This document shows, piece by piece, positions 17,281 to 25,476 of a stretch of DNA of 64,000 nt; position 1 is the stretch's first letter; each line of letters starts with the position of its first letter. Source of the DNA: Neobacillus terrae (lineage in GTDB: Bacteria > Bacillota > Bacilli > Bacillales > Cytobacillaceae); the NCBI RefSeq assembly GCF_011393025.1, contig NZ_JAAOEO010000007.1, forward strand, positions 62,001 to 126,000. The letters run 5' to 3'. Below the pieces are notes generated by a model. The model ran no database searches. It saw nothing but the letters and a program-made list of their open reading frames with translations, and was not told where the DNA came from. A program made the translations under genes and the position numbers.

Positions 17281-17394
17281 AGTGTAATCGTCGAGTCAGT
17301 TGGGTTTTTATGGTATGAACGTTATGCTGAAATAAAGGTTAATTTATATTATCTTGACGGAGCGATAAATCTGTTAATTGGAGGATAATCCAAA

Positions 17395-18195
17395 ATGAAG
17401 AAAATGGTTAGTGTTCTTTTGGCATGTATAATGGTTATGACATTAGTGGGATGTGGCGGCAATTCGAATAAACATGAGGGTGAAGCAAAAACGCCGTCAG
17501 GGTCAAGTGTTCAAAAAGGTAGAGATTATCATAAGGTTGTTGATGACTTTAAATCAAGAGGATTCAAGAACATCAAAACAGAAAAGGTTGAAGATTTAAT
17601 TACAGGTTGGATGACAAAAGATGGAGAGGTTAAAGAAGTATCTGTTGGCGGCGATGTCGATTATTCTGCAGATGAATGGGTGTCTGCAGATGAAGAGGTT
17701 ATTATTAAGTATCATACATTCAAAAAAAGAGATACTGAGAGTGCAGAGGAACCTAAGGCAAAGGATAATTCAAATGTAGAAAAACCGAAAGTAGAAAAAC
17801 CGAAAGTAGAAATCCTAACAGTGGATAATTGCAAAGAATTGGCAGAAATACTTAGCACAAAAGACGAGTCTGATCCTCTTATTAAAGAATTTGCTCAGAA
17901 GTATGCTGGAAGAACCATTGAGTTTGATGGGAATACCGCTTATGTGAGTAACCACGGAAATTATAAAACAAGATTTGATTATTTAATTTATGCTGGAGAT
18001 TATAGTAAAACTACTTTCTCGGGACCTAATTTCCAATTTAGAGATGTTAATTATAACGATTTGCATCTAACAGGAGATAATGTTCCTGATACTTTTGGAG
18101 TAGGCCTTAATATTCATATCGTTGCTATGGTTGAAGAATATAGCGAGACTTCTGGTCTTTTTCAACTCAAGCCAGTTTCTATCAAAATGAGATAA
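17395..18195 (+). CDS. DUF4839-type lipoprotein
   Basis: A 266-residue exported lipoprotein: signal peptide with lipobox LVGC, lipidated Cys20. Residues about 42-112 resemble the PASTA-like segment (DYHKVVDDFKSRGFKNIKTE then TGWMTKDGEV) often found ahead of DUF4839. A charged linker with a repeated VEKPK unit lies at about 124-136. The C-terminal part (about 138-266, starting ILTVDNCKELAEILS, with TIEFDG) matches DUF4839 as I recall it. The gene starts at ATG 17395 after TTGGAGGA. Function unknown; surface anchoring is supported. It stands alone. Confidence 0.75.
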   Translation: MKKMVSVLLACIMVMTLVGCGGNSNKHEGEAKTPSGSSVQKGRDYHKVVDDFKSRGFKNIKTEKVEDLITGWMTKDGEVKEVSVGGDVDYSADEWVSADEEVIIKYHTFKKRDTESAEEPKAKDNSNVEKPKVEKPKVEILTVDNCKELAEILSTKDESDPLIKEFAQKYAGRTIEFDGNTAYVSNHGNYKTRFDYLIYAGDYSKTTFSGPNFQFRDVNYNDLHLTGDNVPDTFGVGLNIHIVAMVEEYSETSGLFQLKPVSIKMR

Positions 18196-18378
18196 ATGTA
18201 ATTAAATAGTTAAGTAACAATGGCGAAAAATAAATGGATATGGAATTCATAAAATTTATGAAGGTGATATTATATCTTTGTACAGGTAAGATTTTAGGAT
18301 TAGGTGTAGTTATTGACTTTATTATCCTTTTATTTAAACATAACACATATTATCCTTGAAATTGATATTAAAATATCT

Positions 18379-18408
18379 TTGACACGTAGCTTAATAGGTT
18401 AATAAGAT
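18379..18408 (+). promoter_or_regulatory. Promoter candidate upstream of the 18510 gene
   Basis: TTGACA at 18379-18384 and TAAGAT at 18403-18408 are separated by 18 bases. A GTGCCTGGCAC palindrome of the type scattered in Bacillaceae genomes lies downstream at 18452-18462, in the untranslated leader. Confidence 0.55.
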
Positions 18409-18509
18409 ACTACTTGTTACGAGCAAGGGTAGCATATACGCATGTTGATAAGTGCCTGGCACCTTATATTAACGAGTAATTAGATACAATGAAGTAGGAG
18501 GAAAGATAC

Positions 18510-18857
18510 ATGTATCTAGGTTCATTGGAAGAACGTCGGATTAGAAATAATGAGATAAAGCTTGTGACTGAAGCTTTGTATGAAGCAAATGTCAAAGATG
18601 ATGAAATTCTGCGGGTTATGATGAAGGTATGTAATGTTGATAAAGAGAAAGCAATGAATGCCTTACGTAATGAGAAGTATATGCTGTCTCCTTGTCGAGA
18701 ATTATATCAATACTTAGTTTTGGAAAAGGGCTTTAATGACCATGATGCGGATGTGTTTATTCATAATCGTGCAAGGGCTGCGTTGGCACGCAATACGGAA
18801 TTAAGTAAACTATCTCCTTCAAAAATGTTTGATACCCTTAATAATGCCGATAAATAG
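18510..18857 (+). CDS. Small hypothetical protein
   Basis: 115 residues, starting at ATG 18510 with GTAGGAGG well placed. The protein is soluble, alpha-helical in appearance, rich in charged residues (RRIRNNEIKLVTEALYEANV, CNVDKEKAMNALRNEK, GFNDHDADVFIHN). I do not recognise the family. It stands alone between two non-coding stretches, with a supportable promoter. Confidence 0.65.
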   Translation: MYLGSLEERRIRNNEIKLVTEALYEANVKDDEILRVMMKVCNVDKEKAMNALRNEKYMLSPCRELYQYLVLEKGFNDHDADVFIHNRARAALARNTELSKLSPSKMFDTLNNADK

Positions 18858-18932
18858 TTGTGGATTTGTTCCCAAGAACCATAAAATCGTTGTTATGTTT
18901 CCACATTGAAAAAGAGATTGATGGAATGTAAA

Positions 18933-18970
18933 TAAGTTTTGTTAAGAGTATAACTCTTTTGCAAAACTTA
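18933..18970. repeat. Long hairpin in a palindrome-dense intergenic stretch
   Basis: TAAGTTTTG pairs with CAAAACTTA and inside this AAGAG pairs with CTCTT, forming a nested hairpin. It is followed at once by TACCCC...GGGGTA and AAGGGGTG...CACCCCCTT inverted repeats up to about 19055. No gene is visible here. Confidence 0.6.
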
Positions 18971-19383
18971 CCCCACGGGGTCTAAAGCCTTGGCCAAAGG
19001 GGTAAATTATCATACAAAAGGGGTGGAAATTGAAATTAATTCACCCCCTTGAGAAATCCCTTTTGCGTTATTGTATAAGACATAAATGACAACGCATGTG
19101 GAAGCAGTTGCGAAAATAGTGTTAAAAGAAGGCAGCTAACCCTCTGGGCCTTGCCTTTTCATATTTCTTTTAACGGATTAACAAAGCTATATTTAATGCC
19201 ATTGTGGTTATATGTAATCCTCTTACTCGAGAATGGGAACCTGTGGCGCCAATTCTTTAAGTTGGGGACATCCTTTACTTTAGCTTTTGGTCGATGGCGT
19301 AGTCCTTGTCGCATTCCTGTAGTTTTTCAGCTAGCTGAGACTTTTTGATTTGAAGTTCCGATTATTGTTGATATCTTAAATAT

Positions 19384-19411
19384 AAAGATCTTTAAACAAA
19401 GGTCTTTTTTG
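19384..19411 (+). terminator. Terminator-like hairpin
   Basis: AAAGATCTTT and AAAGGTCTTT pair across a short loop and are followed by T residues. It does not follow an accepted gene, so it may belong to a lost one. Confidence 0.55.
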
Positions 19412-19433
19412 TTAGAATCTCCCTTTTAAAAAA

Positions 19434-19465
19434 GAAGCAGAAAAAATTAAGGTTTTTCTGCCTCT
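19434..19465. terminator. Bidirectional hairpin
   Basis: AGAAGCAGAAAAA pairs with TTTTTCTGCCTCT across a 6-base loop. It lies in the gene-free stretch before the 19660 gene. Confidence 0.55.
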
Positions 19466-19659
19466 AATGAAATATCGGGGCGGGAATCCGATAGTACTCC
19501 ACAAATACATTACAAAGACAAGGATCAAACGGAATGACATACGCTAAGACCTTGAGGAATAGAATGATTGAGGGTACTTCAATCCGTACTTATTCATAAT
19601 GCAGAATGGAATACTCCTTTTAGAATGAATATTTACAAGAAAGATAGGAGGTTGTCACA

Positions 19660-20085
19660 ATGAATCAAAACTATGAAAATCATAGAAAATTTGACCCGCT
19701 CTACCATGTTGGGACCGCTTTACTTGGACTTATTATGCTCATTTTATCGATTGTGTTTTTCTTTCAACAAGTAGGAAGTCAGTGGCTGCTTAGTGTGATT
19801 GTTTTAGGATTTGGCCTCTTGTTATTATTTGTAACAGTGAAGCTAAGAGGGTATGCGCTTCAGCTTCAGGATCGAATCATTCGTAACGAGGAAAATTTTC
19901 GTTATTATCGTTTAACGGGAAATCTATTAGACTCAAAGCTTTCCTTGAAGCAAGTGATTGCACTAAGATTTGCGGTTGACCAAGAATACGTTGAGTTAGT
20001 TGAGCGAGCAATTCAAGAGAACCTTTCACCAGATGACATTAAAAAGGCTGTTCGGAATTGGCGTGCAGACCATCATCGCGTATAA
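19660..20085 (+). CDS. DUF6526-like membrane protein
   Basis: 141 residues with two transmembrane segments (about 18-38 and 43-62) after a short QNYENHRKFDPLYH opening, then a soluble C-terminal part with LQDRIIRNEENFRYYRLTG and an RFAVDQEYVELVERAIQENL helix. This matches the DUF6526 layout as I recall it. The start at ATG 19660 follows ATAGGAGG. It has its own terminator and precedes an ABC exporter. Function unknown. Confidence 0.72.
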   Translation: MNQNYENHRKFDPLYHVGTALLGLIMLILSIVFFFQQVGSQWLLSVIVLGFGLLLLFVTVKLRGYALQLQDRIIRNEENFRYYRLTGNLLDSKLSLKQVIALRFAVDQEYVELVERAIQENLSPDDIKKAVRNWRADHHRV

Positions 20086-20090
20086 TTGTT

Positions 20091-20125
20091 AAAGAAACAG
20101 CTTATCTATGGCTGTTTCTTTTTTT
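20091..20125 (+). terminator. Terminator after the 19660 gene
   Basis: AAAGAAACAGC and GCTGTTTCTTT pair, followed by a T-run. Its presence argues against the long frame for the next gene that would begin at 20108. Confidence 0.88.
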
Positions 20126-20179
20126 GAACAACTTTTTTACCAAAATAAGGATAGTATTACACTCATTAGGAGGCTTGCT

Positions 20180-21106
20180 ATGTTTAATGACATAATGGTA
20201 GACGTAAAAGGTCTAATAAAACGATATGGCTCTCACACAGCGGTTAAGGGAATAACCTTCCAGGTGGAGAAAGGAGAAATATTTGGCCTGCTTGGTCCAA
20301 ATGGTGCTGGAAAAACAACTACCATTGAAATGTTAGTCGGTCTAAGAAAGCCGGATGAAGGAACGGCTACACTCGCAGGCTTTGATGTGAGAAAGGAAGT
20401 AAACAAAGTAAAAGAAGTCATTGGGGTACAACTTCAGTCCACCTCCTTATTTGAATTATTGAAAGTAAAAGAAATTCTGCAATTGTACGGAAGTTTCTAT
20501 CCGAGTCAAGTAAACATGGACGAATTAATTGAGGATATGCTTCTAACAGAGAAGAAAAATGACCGAATAAAAGGACTTTCCGGTGGACAAAAGCAGCGTC
20601 TCGCTATTGCATTAGCTCTTATTCATGACCCGAACATTGTGTTTCTCGATGAGCCAACGACGGGACTTGATCCACAGGCAAGAAGAACCCTATGGGACAT
20701 TGTACTGCGTTTAAAGGAGAGCGGGAAAACGGTCATTCTCTCCACTCATTATATGGATGAAGCCCATGTCCTCTGTGACCGCATTGGAATTATGGACCAA
20801 GGAGAGCTGATTGCTCTTGATACGCCAACCAATTTAGTAAAAAAGCTTCAGTCTACAAGCACTGTAGAATTTCGATTAAACAATCCTCCTGAACAAGAGT
20901 GGTTTTTGAAACTAGATGGAGTGAAAGAAGTCTCCATGAAGGATAACTTTGTCCAGTTAAATACAGATGATTTACAGGCTGCTTTAACTTCCTTGATTCA
21001 GGCCTCTACGGAACATCAATTTATAATTGAGGACTTACAAACACGGTTAGCGACATTAGAGGATGTATTCATTCATATGACAGGAAGGAGCATTAGAGAA
21101 TCATGA
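20180..21106 (+). CDS. ABC-2 type exporter ATPase
   Basis: A 308-residue ATPase starting at ATG 20180, six bases after TAGGAGG. Walker A GPNGAGKTTT lies near residue 40, signature LSGGQKQR near 136, Walker B IVFLDEPTTGLDP and H-loop STHYMDEA follow. The C-terminal extension (about 220-308) is typical of DrrA/CcmA/YhaQ-type drug or lipid exporters. It overlaps the permease gene by 4 bases (ATGA), so the two form one transporter. Confidence 0.92.
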   Translation: MFNDIMVDVKGLIKRYGSHTAVKGITFQVEKGEIFGLLGPNGAGKTTTIEMLVGLRKPDEGTATLAGFDVRKEVNKVKEVIGVQLQSTSLFELLKVKEILQLYGSFYPSQVNMDELIEDMLLTEKKNDRIKGLSGGQKQRLAIALALIHDPNIVFLDEPTTGLDPQARRTLWDIVLRLKESGKTVILSTHYMDEAHVLCDRIGIMDQGELIALDTPTNLVKKLQSTSTVEFRLNNPPEQEWFLKLDGVKEVSMKDNFVQLNTDDLQAALTSLIQASTEHQFIIEDLQTRLATLEDVFIHMTGRSIRES

Positions 21107-22194
21107 GAGCTTACTGGCAATTAACCCTAGCTCAGTTACGGATCTTTGCTCGAAATAAACAGGTTCTATTTTTTACCTTACTCTTTCCGATCATCTTAAT
21201 GCTAGCCCTTGGATCCTTTGCTGGAAATGGGAATAATCTCTCTTTAACCGTTGGGGTAATCGACTCTGATCAAACAGATGCCTCAAAGGACTTAAAAGAA
21301 CTGTTTTACAAGCACGAGGGACTAAAAACAATAAAGTACGAAAATGTCAAAAATGGAAAAATAGCTTTGAAAAATGGAGACATACAGCTTCTCATTGAAA
21401 TTCCAAAAGGATACCAAGCAAACATGAAGGACGGAAAACAACCCTTCTCCCTTCCTGTTTACTATAATGAGAAAAACCTTGCCCCATCAGAGCTCGGCCT
21501 AACCGTTGTGAACGGAATCATTGATCAATACAGTAAAGTTCTTGTCGGCTACAAGCCTCTAGTAACGGTTGAAAAAGTGGGCATTGAGGCCGTAAACATC
21601 CGTTATGTTGACTTCCTCGTCCCAGGAATTGTCGCCATGATGATCATGAGTAACAACATGAACGGTGTCGCTGGACAAATCGCTGCCTGGCGGGAACGAG
21701 GAATCTTGCGGAGAATGCAAGGAACGAGTCTAAAAGCCTCTACCTTCATCGCTGCTCAAATCACAGCTCGCTTATTACTCAATGGAACTCAAGCTCTACT
21801 GGTAGTACTTATAGCAAACCTCGTCTTTGGTATTAGCGTCGTTGGCTCCTGGCTTTCCTTGATCTTCTTTATTGTCCTTGGCACCCTTGCATTTATGTCA
21901 CTCGGGTTTATTATTGCCGGAATCGCGAAAAACCCCGAAAGTGCGGGGCCAATCGCAGGATTTGTGACGTTTCCCATGCTGTTTCTTGGAGGCGTGTTCT
22001 TTCCAATCAGTAATATGCCCCATATCATTCAGCCTATTGTAAAAATCCTACCGATTGCTCATTTGAGTTCTGCGTTGAGGGAGACGATGAATCTTGGAAC
22101 CCCGTTTCTACAATTAGGAACGGATACTCTTGTATTAGGTTGTTGGTTAGTTGCTGGGTTTGTGTTGGCTAGTTTTGTGTTTAAATGGGAGTAG
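21103..22194 (+). CDS. ABC-2 type exporter permease
   Basis: A 363-residue permease with one N-terminal membrane helix, a large extracytoplasmic loop (about 45-165), then five helices. The QLTLAQLRIFARNKQVLFFT opening and the later WRERGILRRMQGT and FPMLFLGGVFFPISNMP blocks are typical of ABC2_membrane proteins. It partners the ATPase encoded just before. The substrate is unknown. Confidence 0.9.
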   Translation: MRAYWQLTLAQLRIFARNKQVLFFTLLFPIILMLALGSFAGNGNNLSLTVGVIDSDQTDASKDLKELFYKHEGLKTIKYENVKNGKIALKNGDIQLLIEIPKGYQANMKDGKQPFSLPVYYNEKNLAPSELGLTVVNGIIDQYSKVLVGYKPLVTVEKVGIEAVNIRYVDFLVPGIVAMMIMSNNMNGVAGQIAAWRERGILRRMQGTSLKASTFIAAQITARLLLNGTQALLVVLIANLVFGISVVGSWLSLIFFIVLGTLAFMSLGFIIAGIAKNPESAGPIAGFVTFPMLFLGGVFFPISNMPHIIQPIVKILPIAHLSSALRETMNLGTPFLQLGTDTLVLGCWLVAGFVLASFVFKWE

Positions 22195-22460
22195 ATGAGA
22201 ACTTCTTTTATTTATTGATTCCTTATGCCGAGGGGAAGGTATCTCTCAAGTATAAGGACTGATTTTTGCGCTTCATGGATTGCTGACTGGCAGGTGTTAA
22301 GAAAGCTTCAAGTTAAACCCAGCAGCATCCCATTGTGTAGCAACATGCATTCTACACACGTGGAGTGTCTATCGTTGCTGGAGTTAAGGGACAAGAGAAG
22401 AGGGAGGAGCTTTCTGTTATTCTTTCACTTACGGATGGCTCTCGTGCAGCAGTAATAAAA
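22195..22460. other. Gene-free stretch with possible coding debris
   Basis: Two overlapping short frames have protein-like patches (one with VKGQEKREELSVILSLTDGS) but no start signals, and they run into the transporter terminator. I see no supportable gene. Confidence 0.4.
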
Positions 22461-22506
22461 AAAGGAAAGATAGAGCATATTATTCTGCTCATCTATCCTT
22501 TTTATT
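22461..22506. terminator. Hairpin terminator of the EamA transporter
   Basis: AAGATAGAGCA and TGCTCATCTATCCTT with flanking A and T runs, the third copy of the hairpin found at 1345 and 14516. It terminates the minus-strand transporter gene and faces the exporter operon from the other side. Confidence 0.82.
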
Positions 22507-22514
22507 TTGAAGTT

Positions 22515-23411
22515 TTAAGCTCCAATTTTCTCTTCAACCTGTTTCGCCGATTGCTTTTGCTTCTTATTTACGAGGTAGATACTCGCTACAATCAGTATTA
22601 TTCCTAAGAATAATAGTTTCGTAAAGGGTTCATTCAAAAATACGGAGCCTATGACAACGGCCAGCATTGGAACTAGGAATGTAAATGTGGCTACAACACT
22701 CGCATCTCCAGTTTTTACAAGTACGACGTAGAGAATCCATGATACCGCAATCCCTAAAATCGTACCAAATGACAATCCCCATAAAAACGTATCATTCCAA
22801 ACAATACTAGTCCACTTTTCGGATGAAAGTCCGGCAATCATAAGAACAACTCCACCAATTAAACACTGGAAAGCTACCATCCAAAGCGAGTCAACAGAAT
22901 GAGCATGTTTTTTGGTATAAACGGTACCCAATGCCCAGGAAAGTGCGGATAATAATCCGAAAATAATTCCTAAGATGGAAACATGGCCGGAAAATCCTTC
23001 TGCGCTGACAGAAATGACTCCTAGAAACCCTAGAATAAGTCCCAAAACTTTAGGGATGGTCATTGATTCGCCTAACCATAGCCAAGCAAAAAGACCTACT
23101 AAAATAGGCTGAAAATAGACAATGACAGAGAATAAACCAGATGGTACTAATTTAAGCCCCTCGGTTTGCAGGCCATAGAAAAATGCAATATTTAAAGTGC
23201 CGGTAACGACATATATTTTCCAATTCTTCTTCCATTGAATGCGGGCACGTGTTTTCCAAATGACAGCACCCAGGAGCACTCCGCCCAACAAACATCTCAG
23301 CCCTGCAAAAAGCAAAGGAGGTGTAAATGCCAATGCAAGTTTATAAATGGGCCAGGAAACACTCCAAATAATGATTAAGCCTGCCATCATTAGAAACCAT
23401 TTTAAATTCAT
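22515..23411 (-). CDS. EamA/DMT-superfamily transporter (intact copy)
   Basis: A 298-residue protein with about ten transmembrane segments and two EamA repeats (about 5-135 and 148-284). The second repeat opens with SILGIIFGLLSALSWALGTV and ends in VFLNEPFTKLLFLGIILIVA. It starts at ATG 23411 with AAGGGAGA upstream. RhaT/YdcZ-like drug-metabolite transporters move metabolites or drugs, but the substrate is unknown. It is the full-length relative of the remnants at 1392-1539 and 14573-14699. Confidence 0.9.
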   Translation of the reverse strand: MNLKWFLMMAGLIIIWSVSWPIYKLALAFTPPLLFAGLRCLLGGVLLGAVIWKTRARIQWKKNWKIYVVTGTLNIAFFYGLQTEGLKLVPSGLFSVIVYFQPILVGLFAWLWLGESMTIPKVLGLILGFLGVISVSAEGFSGHVSILGIIFGLLSALSWALGTVYTKKHAHSVDSLWMVAFQCLIGGVVLMIAGLSSEKWTSIVWNDTFLWGLSFGTILGIAVSWILYVVLVKTGDASVVATFTFLVPMLAVVIGSVFLNEPFTKLLFLGIILIVASIYLVNKKQKQSAKQVEEKIGA

Positions 23412-24229
23412 CCGATCTTTTCTCCCTTAGTTTAATTGAACGACTGACTGACTCGTAGTGTAAAGAGTCAATCTCCTATCTCTATAAAAACTACAACTTT
23501 CCTAGAATACGCCCCTTCGTAAAAAATTTCAATAAAGATGTTTTGGATTAAATTTACTCTGTCTGATAGACTCACAAACAACATAGTTTACTAAAGGTAA
23601 TTTTCAGCTCAAATCATCTCATGGGCTGATATATAGACTCTGTCTGAGTAAACAAAAAGTGACCATTAAGATATAGTCTTTGGTGGTCACTTTTAACTTG
23701 ATCGTATTTTATTGATAAAAAATACTATCTTAAAATTTTTTTTTATATTACAGATGGCAGAATAAAATTTTGGTGCTGGTGGTGACTTGTTGCAAAAAAC
23801 TATAATCTAAGAAAGCTTAAAAAAATTGTAGAATGTAGAAGTTTGCTAGTACCGCTCCATGACAGGTCTCGTATGTTTGATTGCACGCTGGTACCTCATC
23901 ATGGTCTCAAAGTATTTATATGATGAAATATTGCTTAAAAACAAGTTTTCCTTCAGATAACAGCTTCTCCTTCTCATTCAAACTATGAGAATATGCTGTG
24001 GTAGTAATGAGGGGGGGAACTGTATTTTTTTACAGAAAAATACATCCGTTTGTCGTATAATGAAAGAGTCTACGTTTGATGTTTCTTTCATCGATAATTT
24101 AGATCATTATCTATTTGTTAATTACTTTTGGAATATTAGAACAATATTCTTGTGCTATAGTTATAAACGAGAGCATTATTTGAAGGGAAATTAAAGCCGT
24201 CATTGTATTATAATTCTTGGAGGATAGTT
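23412..24229. other. Gene-free stretch between transporter and TetR gene
   Basis: About 23480-23560 is the transporter leader, also conserved beside the remnant at 1392. A terminator-like hairpin lies at 23655-23695. The open frame at 23985-24194 has no ribosome binding site and an unlikely composition. The TetR promoter must lie near 24120-24215. Confidence 0.5.
23655..23695. terminator. Inverted repeat, terminator-like
   Basis: AAAAGTGACCA pairs with TGGTCACTTTT around an 18-base spacer. No gene reads into it in an obvious way. Confidence 0.5.
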
Positions 24230-24784
24230 ATGAGTAAAAGTAAATCAGAAATGACACGCGAAACGATACTGGTAGAAGCTTGTCAGTTAGTGGCAATAGA
24301 GGGAGTAACCCATCTTACCTTAGAAGGTGTAGCCAAGAAAGCCGGAATAAGCAAAGGGGGATTGCTTTACCATTTTCCATCAAAAGATGCATTAATAAAA
24401 GCGATGATTGATTATGTCATGGAAATCTCCAATCAGCATATTGAAGAAAAAGCTGCACTTGAAGAGGATTCTGCTGGTAAGTGGCTTCGTGGCTTTGTCA
24501 ATTCGTCAGTTGAACAAACTGGTTTGAGGTTTCTTATGAGTTCTGGTTTGCTGGCTACAATGTTATCGAATCCGGAATGGGTTGAGTCGTGGCGTGACCG
24601 TTATGTCGAGTGGCATAAATATATTGAAAAGGATCATCATAATTTAATTCTGAGTTATATTGTTTTTTTAGCGGTTGATGGATTATGGTATGCAGATTTA
24701 CTTGGTCTTAACTCACCGCAGGGTGAGCTGCGCAAAAAAATACTTGATACACTTATAGAACTTACAAAAAAAGATAGCTTGTAA
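24230..24784 (+). CDS. TetR/AcrR-family transcriptional regulator
   Basis: 184 residues, starting at ATG 24230 after TTGGAGGA. The N-terminal HTH is readable at about residues 8-55 (TRETILVEACQLV, LTLEGVAKKAGISKGGLLYH, FPSKDALIKAMID). The C-terminal ligand domain is of the short type with RFLMSSGLLATMLSNPEW. It lies just upstream of, and on the same strand as, an operon whose promoter carries two AAACCGTC-type palindromes, its likely operators. Confidence 0.9.
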   Translation: MSKSKSEMTRETILVEACQLVAIEGVTHLTLEGVAKKAGISKGGLLYHFPSKDALIKAMIDYVMEISNQHIEEKAALEEDSAGKWLRGFVNSSVEQTGLRFLMSSGLLATMLSNPEWVESWRDRYVEWHKYIEKDHHNLILSYIVFLAVDGLWYADLLGLNSPQGELRKKILDTLIELTKKDSL

Positions 24785-24788
24785 AAAT

Positions 24789-24820
24789 ACTTGCCGCCTA
24801 AGGCAGGTGTTTTTTTTGTT
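24789..24820 (+). terminator. Terminator after the TetR gene
   Basis: ACTTGCC and GGCAGGT pair across GCCTAA, followed by a T-run of eight. It separates the TetR gene from the operon promoter. Confidence 0.85.
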
Positions 24821-24851
24821 TATAAAATTCTAAATATTTTAATTATTTATA

Positions 24852-24880
24852 TTGACGGAAAACCGTCCAGCCGGTACAAT
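24852..24880 (+). promoter_or_regulatory. Sigma-A promoter of the flavin-monooxygenase operon
   Basis: TTGACG (24852-24857) and TACAAT (24875-24880) are spaced by 17 bases. One TetR-type operator lies between the two boxes and another just downstream of the expected start. Confidence 0.75.
24860..24877. promoter_or_regulatory. TetR operator O1 (imperfect)
   Basis: AAACCGTCCAGCCGGTAC: the left arm is identical to that of O2, and the right arm is degenerate. It fills the spacer between the -35 and -10 boxes, so binding would exclude RNA polymerase. Confidence 0.6.
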
Positions 24881-24898
24881 AAATCCAAGCTTGTTTTT

Positions 24899-24916
24899 AA
24901 ACCGTCTGGACGGTTT
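24899..24916. promoter_or_regulatory. TetR operator O2 (perfect palindrome)
   Basis: AAACCGTCTGGACGGTTT is a perfect palindrome of 8-base arms with a 2-base centre. It lies 39 bases downstream of O1 and after the transcription start. This is the size and shape usual for TetR-family operators. Confidence 0.75.
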
Positions 24917-25037
24917 GTTTTTAGGGGTATTTCATAAGATTTTTTCATTGACAATGAGGGGGTGGTTAAACTTAAGTCCTTAAATTTTTTTGCTTCAGTT
25001 AGGAATTCTATAAAATTTATAAATTTGAGGTGTAGTC

Positions 25038-25460
25038 ATGGAAAAAACCAGAATCATGCCTGATAATCATTGGAATTGGAGTATGCCCGTTCCTTTTTCT
25101 CAGGGCTGGAAGGTTGGGAATTTAATTTTCGTAGGCGGACAAATTTCTGCAGATGAAAACGGAAAAACAATTGGTGTTGGGGATATCGAAGTTCAAACCA
25201 GAAACGTCTTTGAAAATATTAAAAAAGTTCTTAACGAAGCTGGAGCTGATATGAAGGATATCGTAAAGCTGAATACTTACTATGTGTTTAATGGTGATGA
25301 GAGTGAAGCTACTGAGTTCTGGGAAAAAATGACCAGGGTTCGGATGGAATATCTGGCCGATCCCGGTCCAGTTGGTACAGCCATACGAATTTCAGGCTTT
25401 GCCTTTGAAGATCTTCTCATTGAAGTGGAAGCAATTGCCGTAGTTGCTGATGGAGAATAA
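25038..25460 (+). CDS. RidA/YjgF-family protein
   Basis: A 140-residue protein with the RidA fold. GNLIFVGGQISADENGK lies near residue 29, then the conserved VQTRNVFENIKKVLNEAGA and VKLNTYYV segment. The C-terminal part has the PVGTAIRISGFAFEDLLIEVEA stretch in which the usual active-site Arg precedes ISG. RidA hydrolyses reactive enamines/imines, and RutC in the Rut pathway handles an aminoacrylate-type intermediate. It is the first gene of the operon, 158 bases downstream of the promoter -10 box. Confidence 0.88.
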   Translation: MEKTRIMPDNHWNWSMPVPFSQGWKVGNLIFVGGQISADENGKTIGVGDIEVQTRNVFENIKKVLNEAGADMKDIVKLNTYYVFNGDESEATEFWEKMTRVRMEYLADPGPVGTAIRISGFAFEDLLIEVEAIAVVADGE

Positions 25461-25476
25461 GAGAGGAGGAAAATAA

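Larger units (their letters stand above)
19060..19659. other. Gene-free stretch
   Basis: No supportable CDS. It contains a pyrimidine-rich stretch after an AGAAGGCAGCTAACCCTCTG segment near 19125-19150 that looks like a decayed terminator, and two hairpins listed separately. A short open frame at 19151-19348 has no start signals and is not accepted. Confidence 0.5.

Noticed and set aside
19151-19348. 65-codon open frame in a gene-free stretch
   Set aside because: No ribosome binding site, no recognisable motif, and terminator-like sequence around it.
20108-20179. Longer N-terminus for the ABC exporter ATPase
   Set aside because: The upstream ATG lies within the terminator of the preceding gene and has no ribosome binding site; ATG 20180 has TAGGAGG at good spacing.
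22225-22607. Two overlapping short frames before the EamA terminator
   Set aside because: They run through the terminator and the antisense of the transporter gene and lack start signals; at most coding debris.
23985-24194. 69-codon open frame before the TetR gene
   Set aside because: No start signal and unusual Cys/Phe/Tyr-rich composition; it lies where the TetR promoter is expected.
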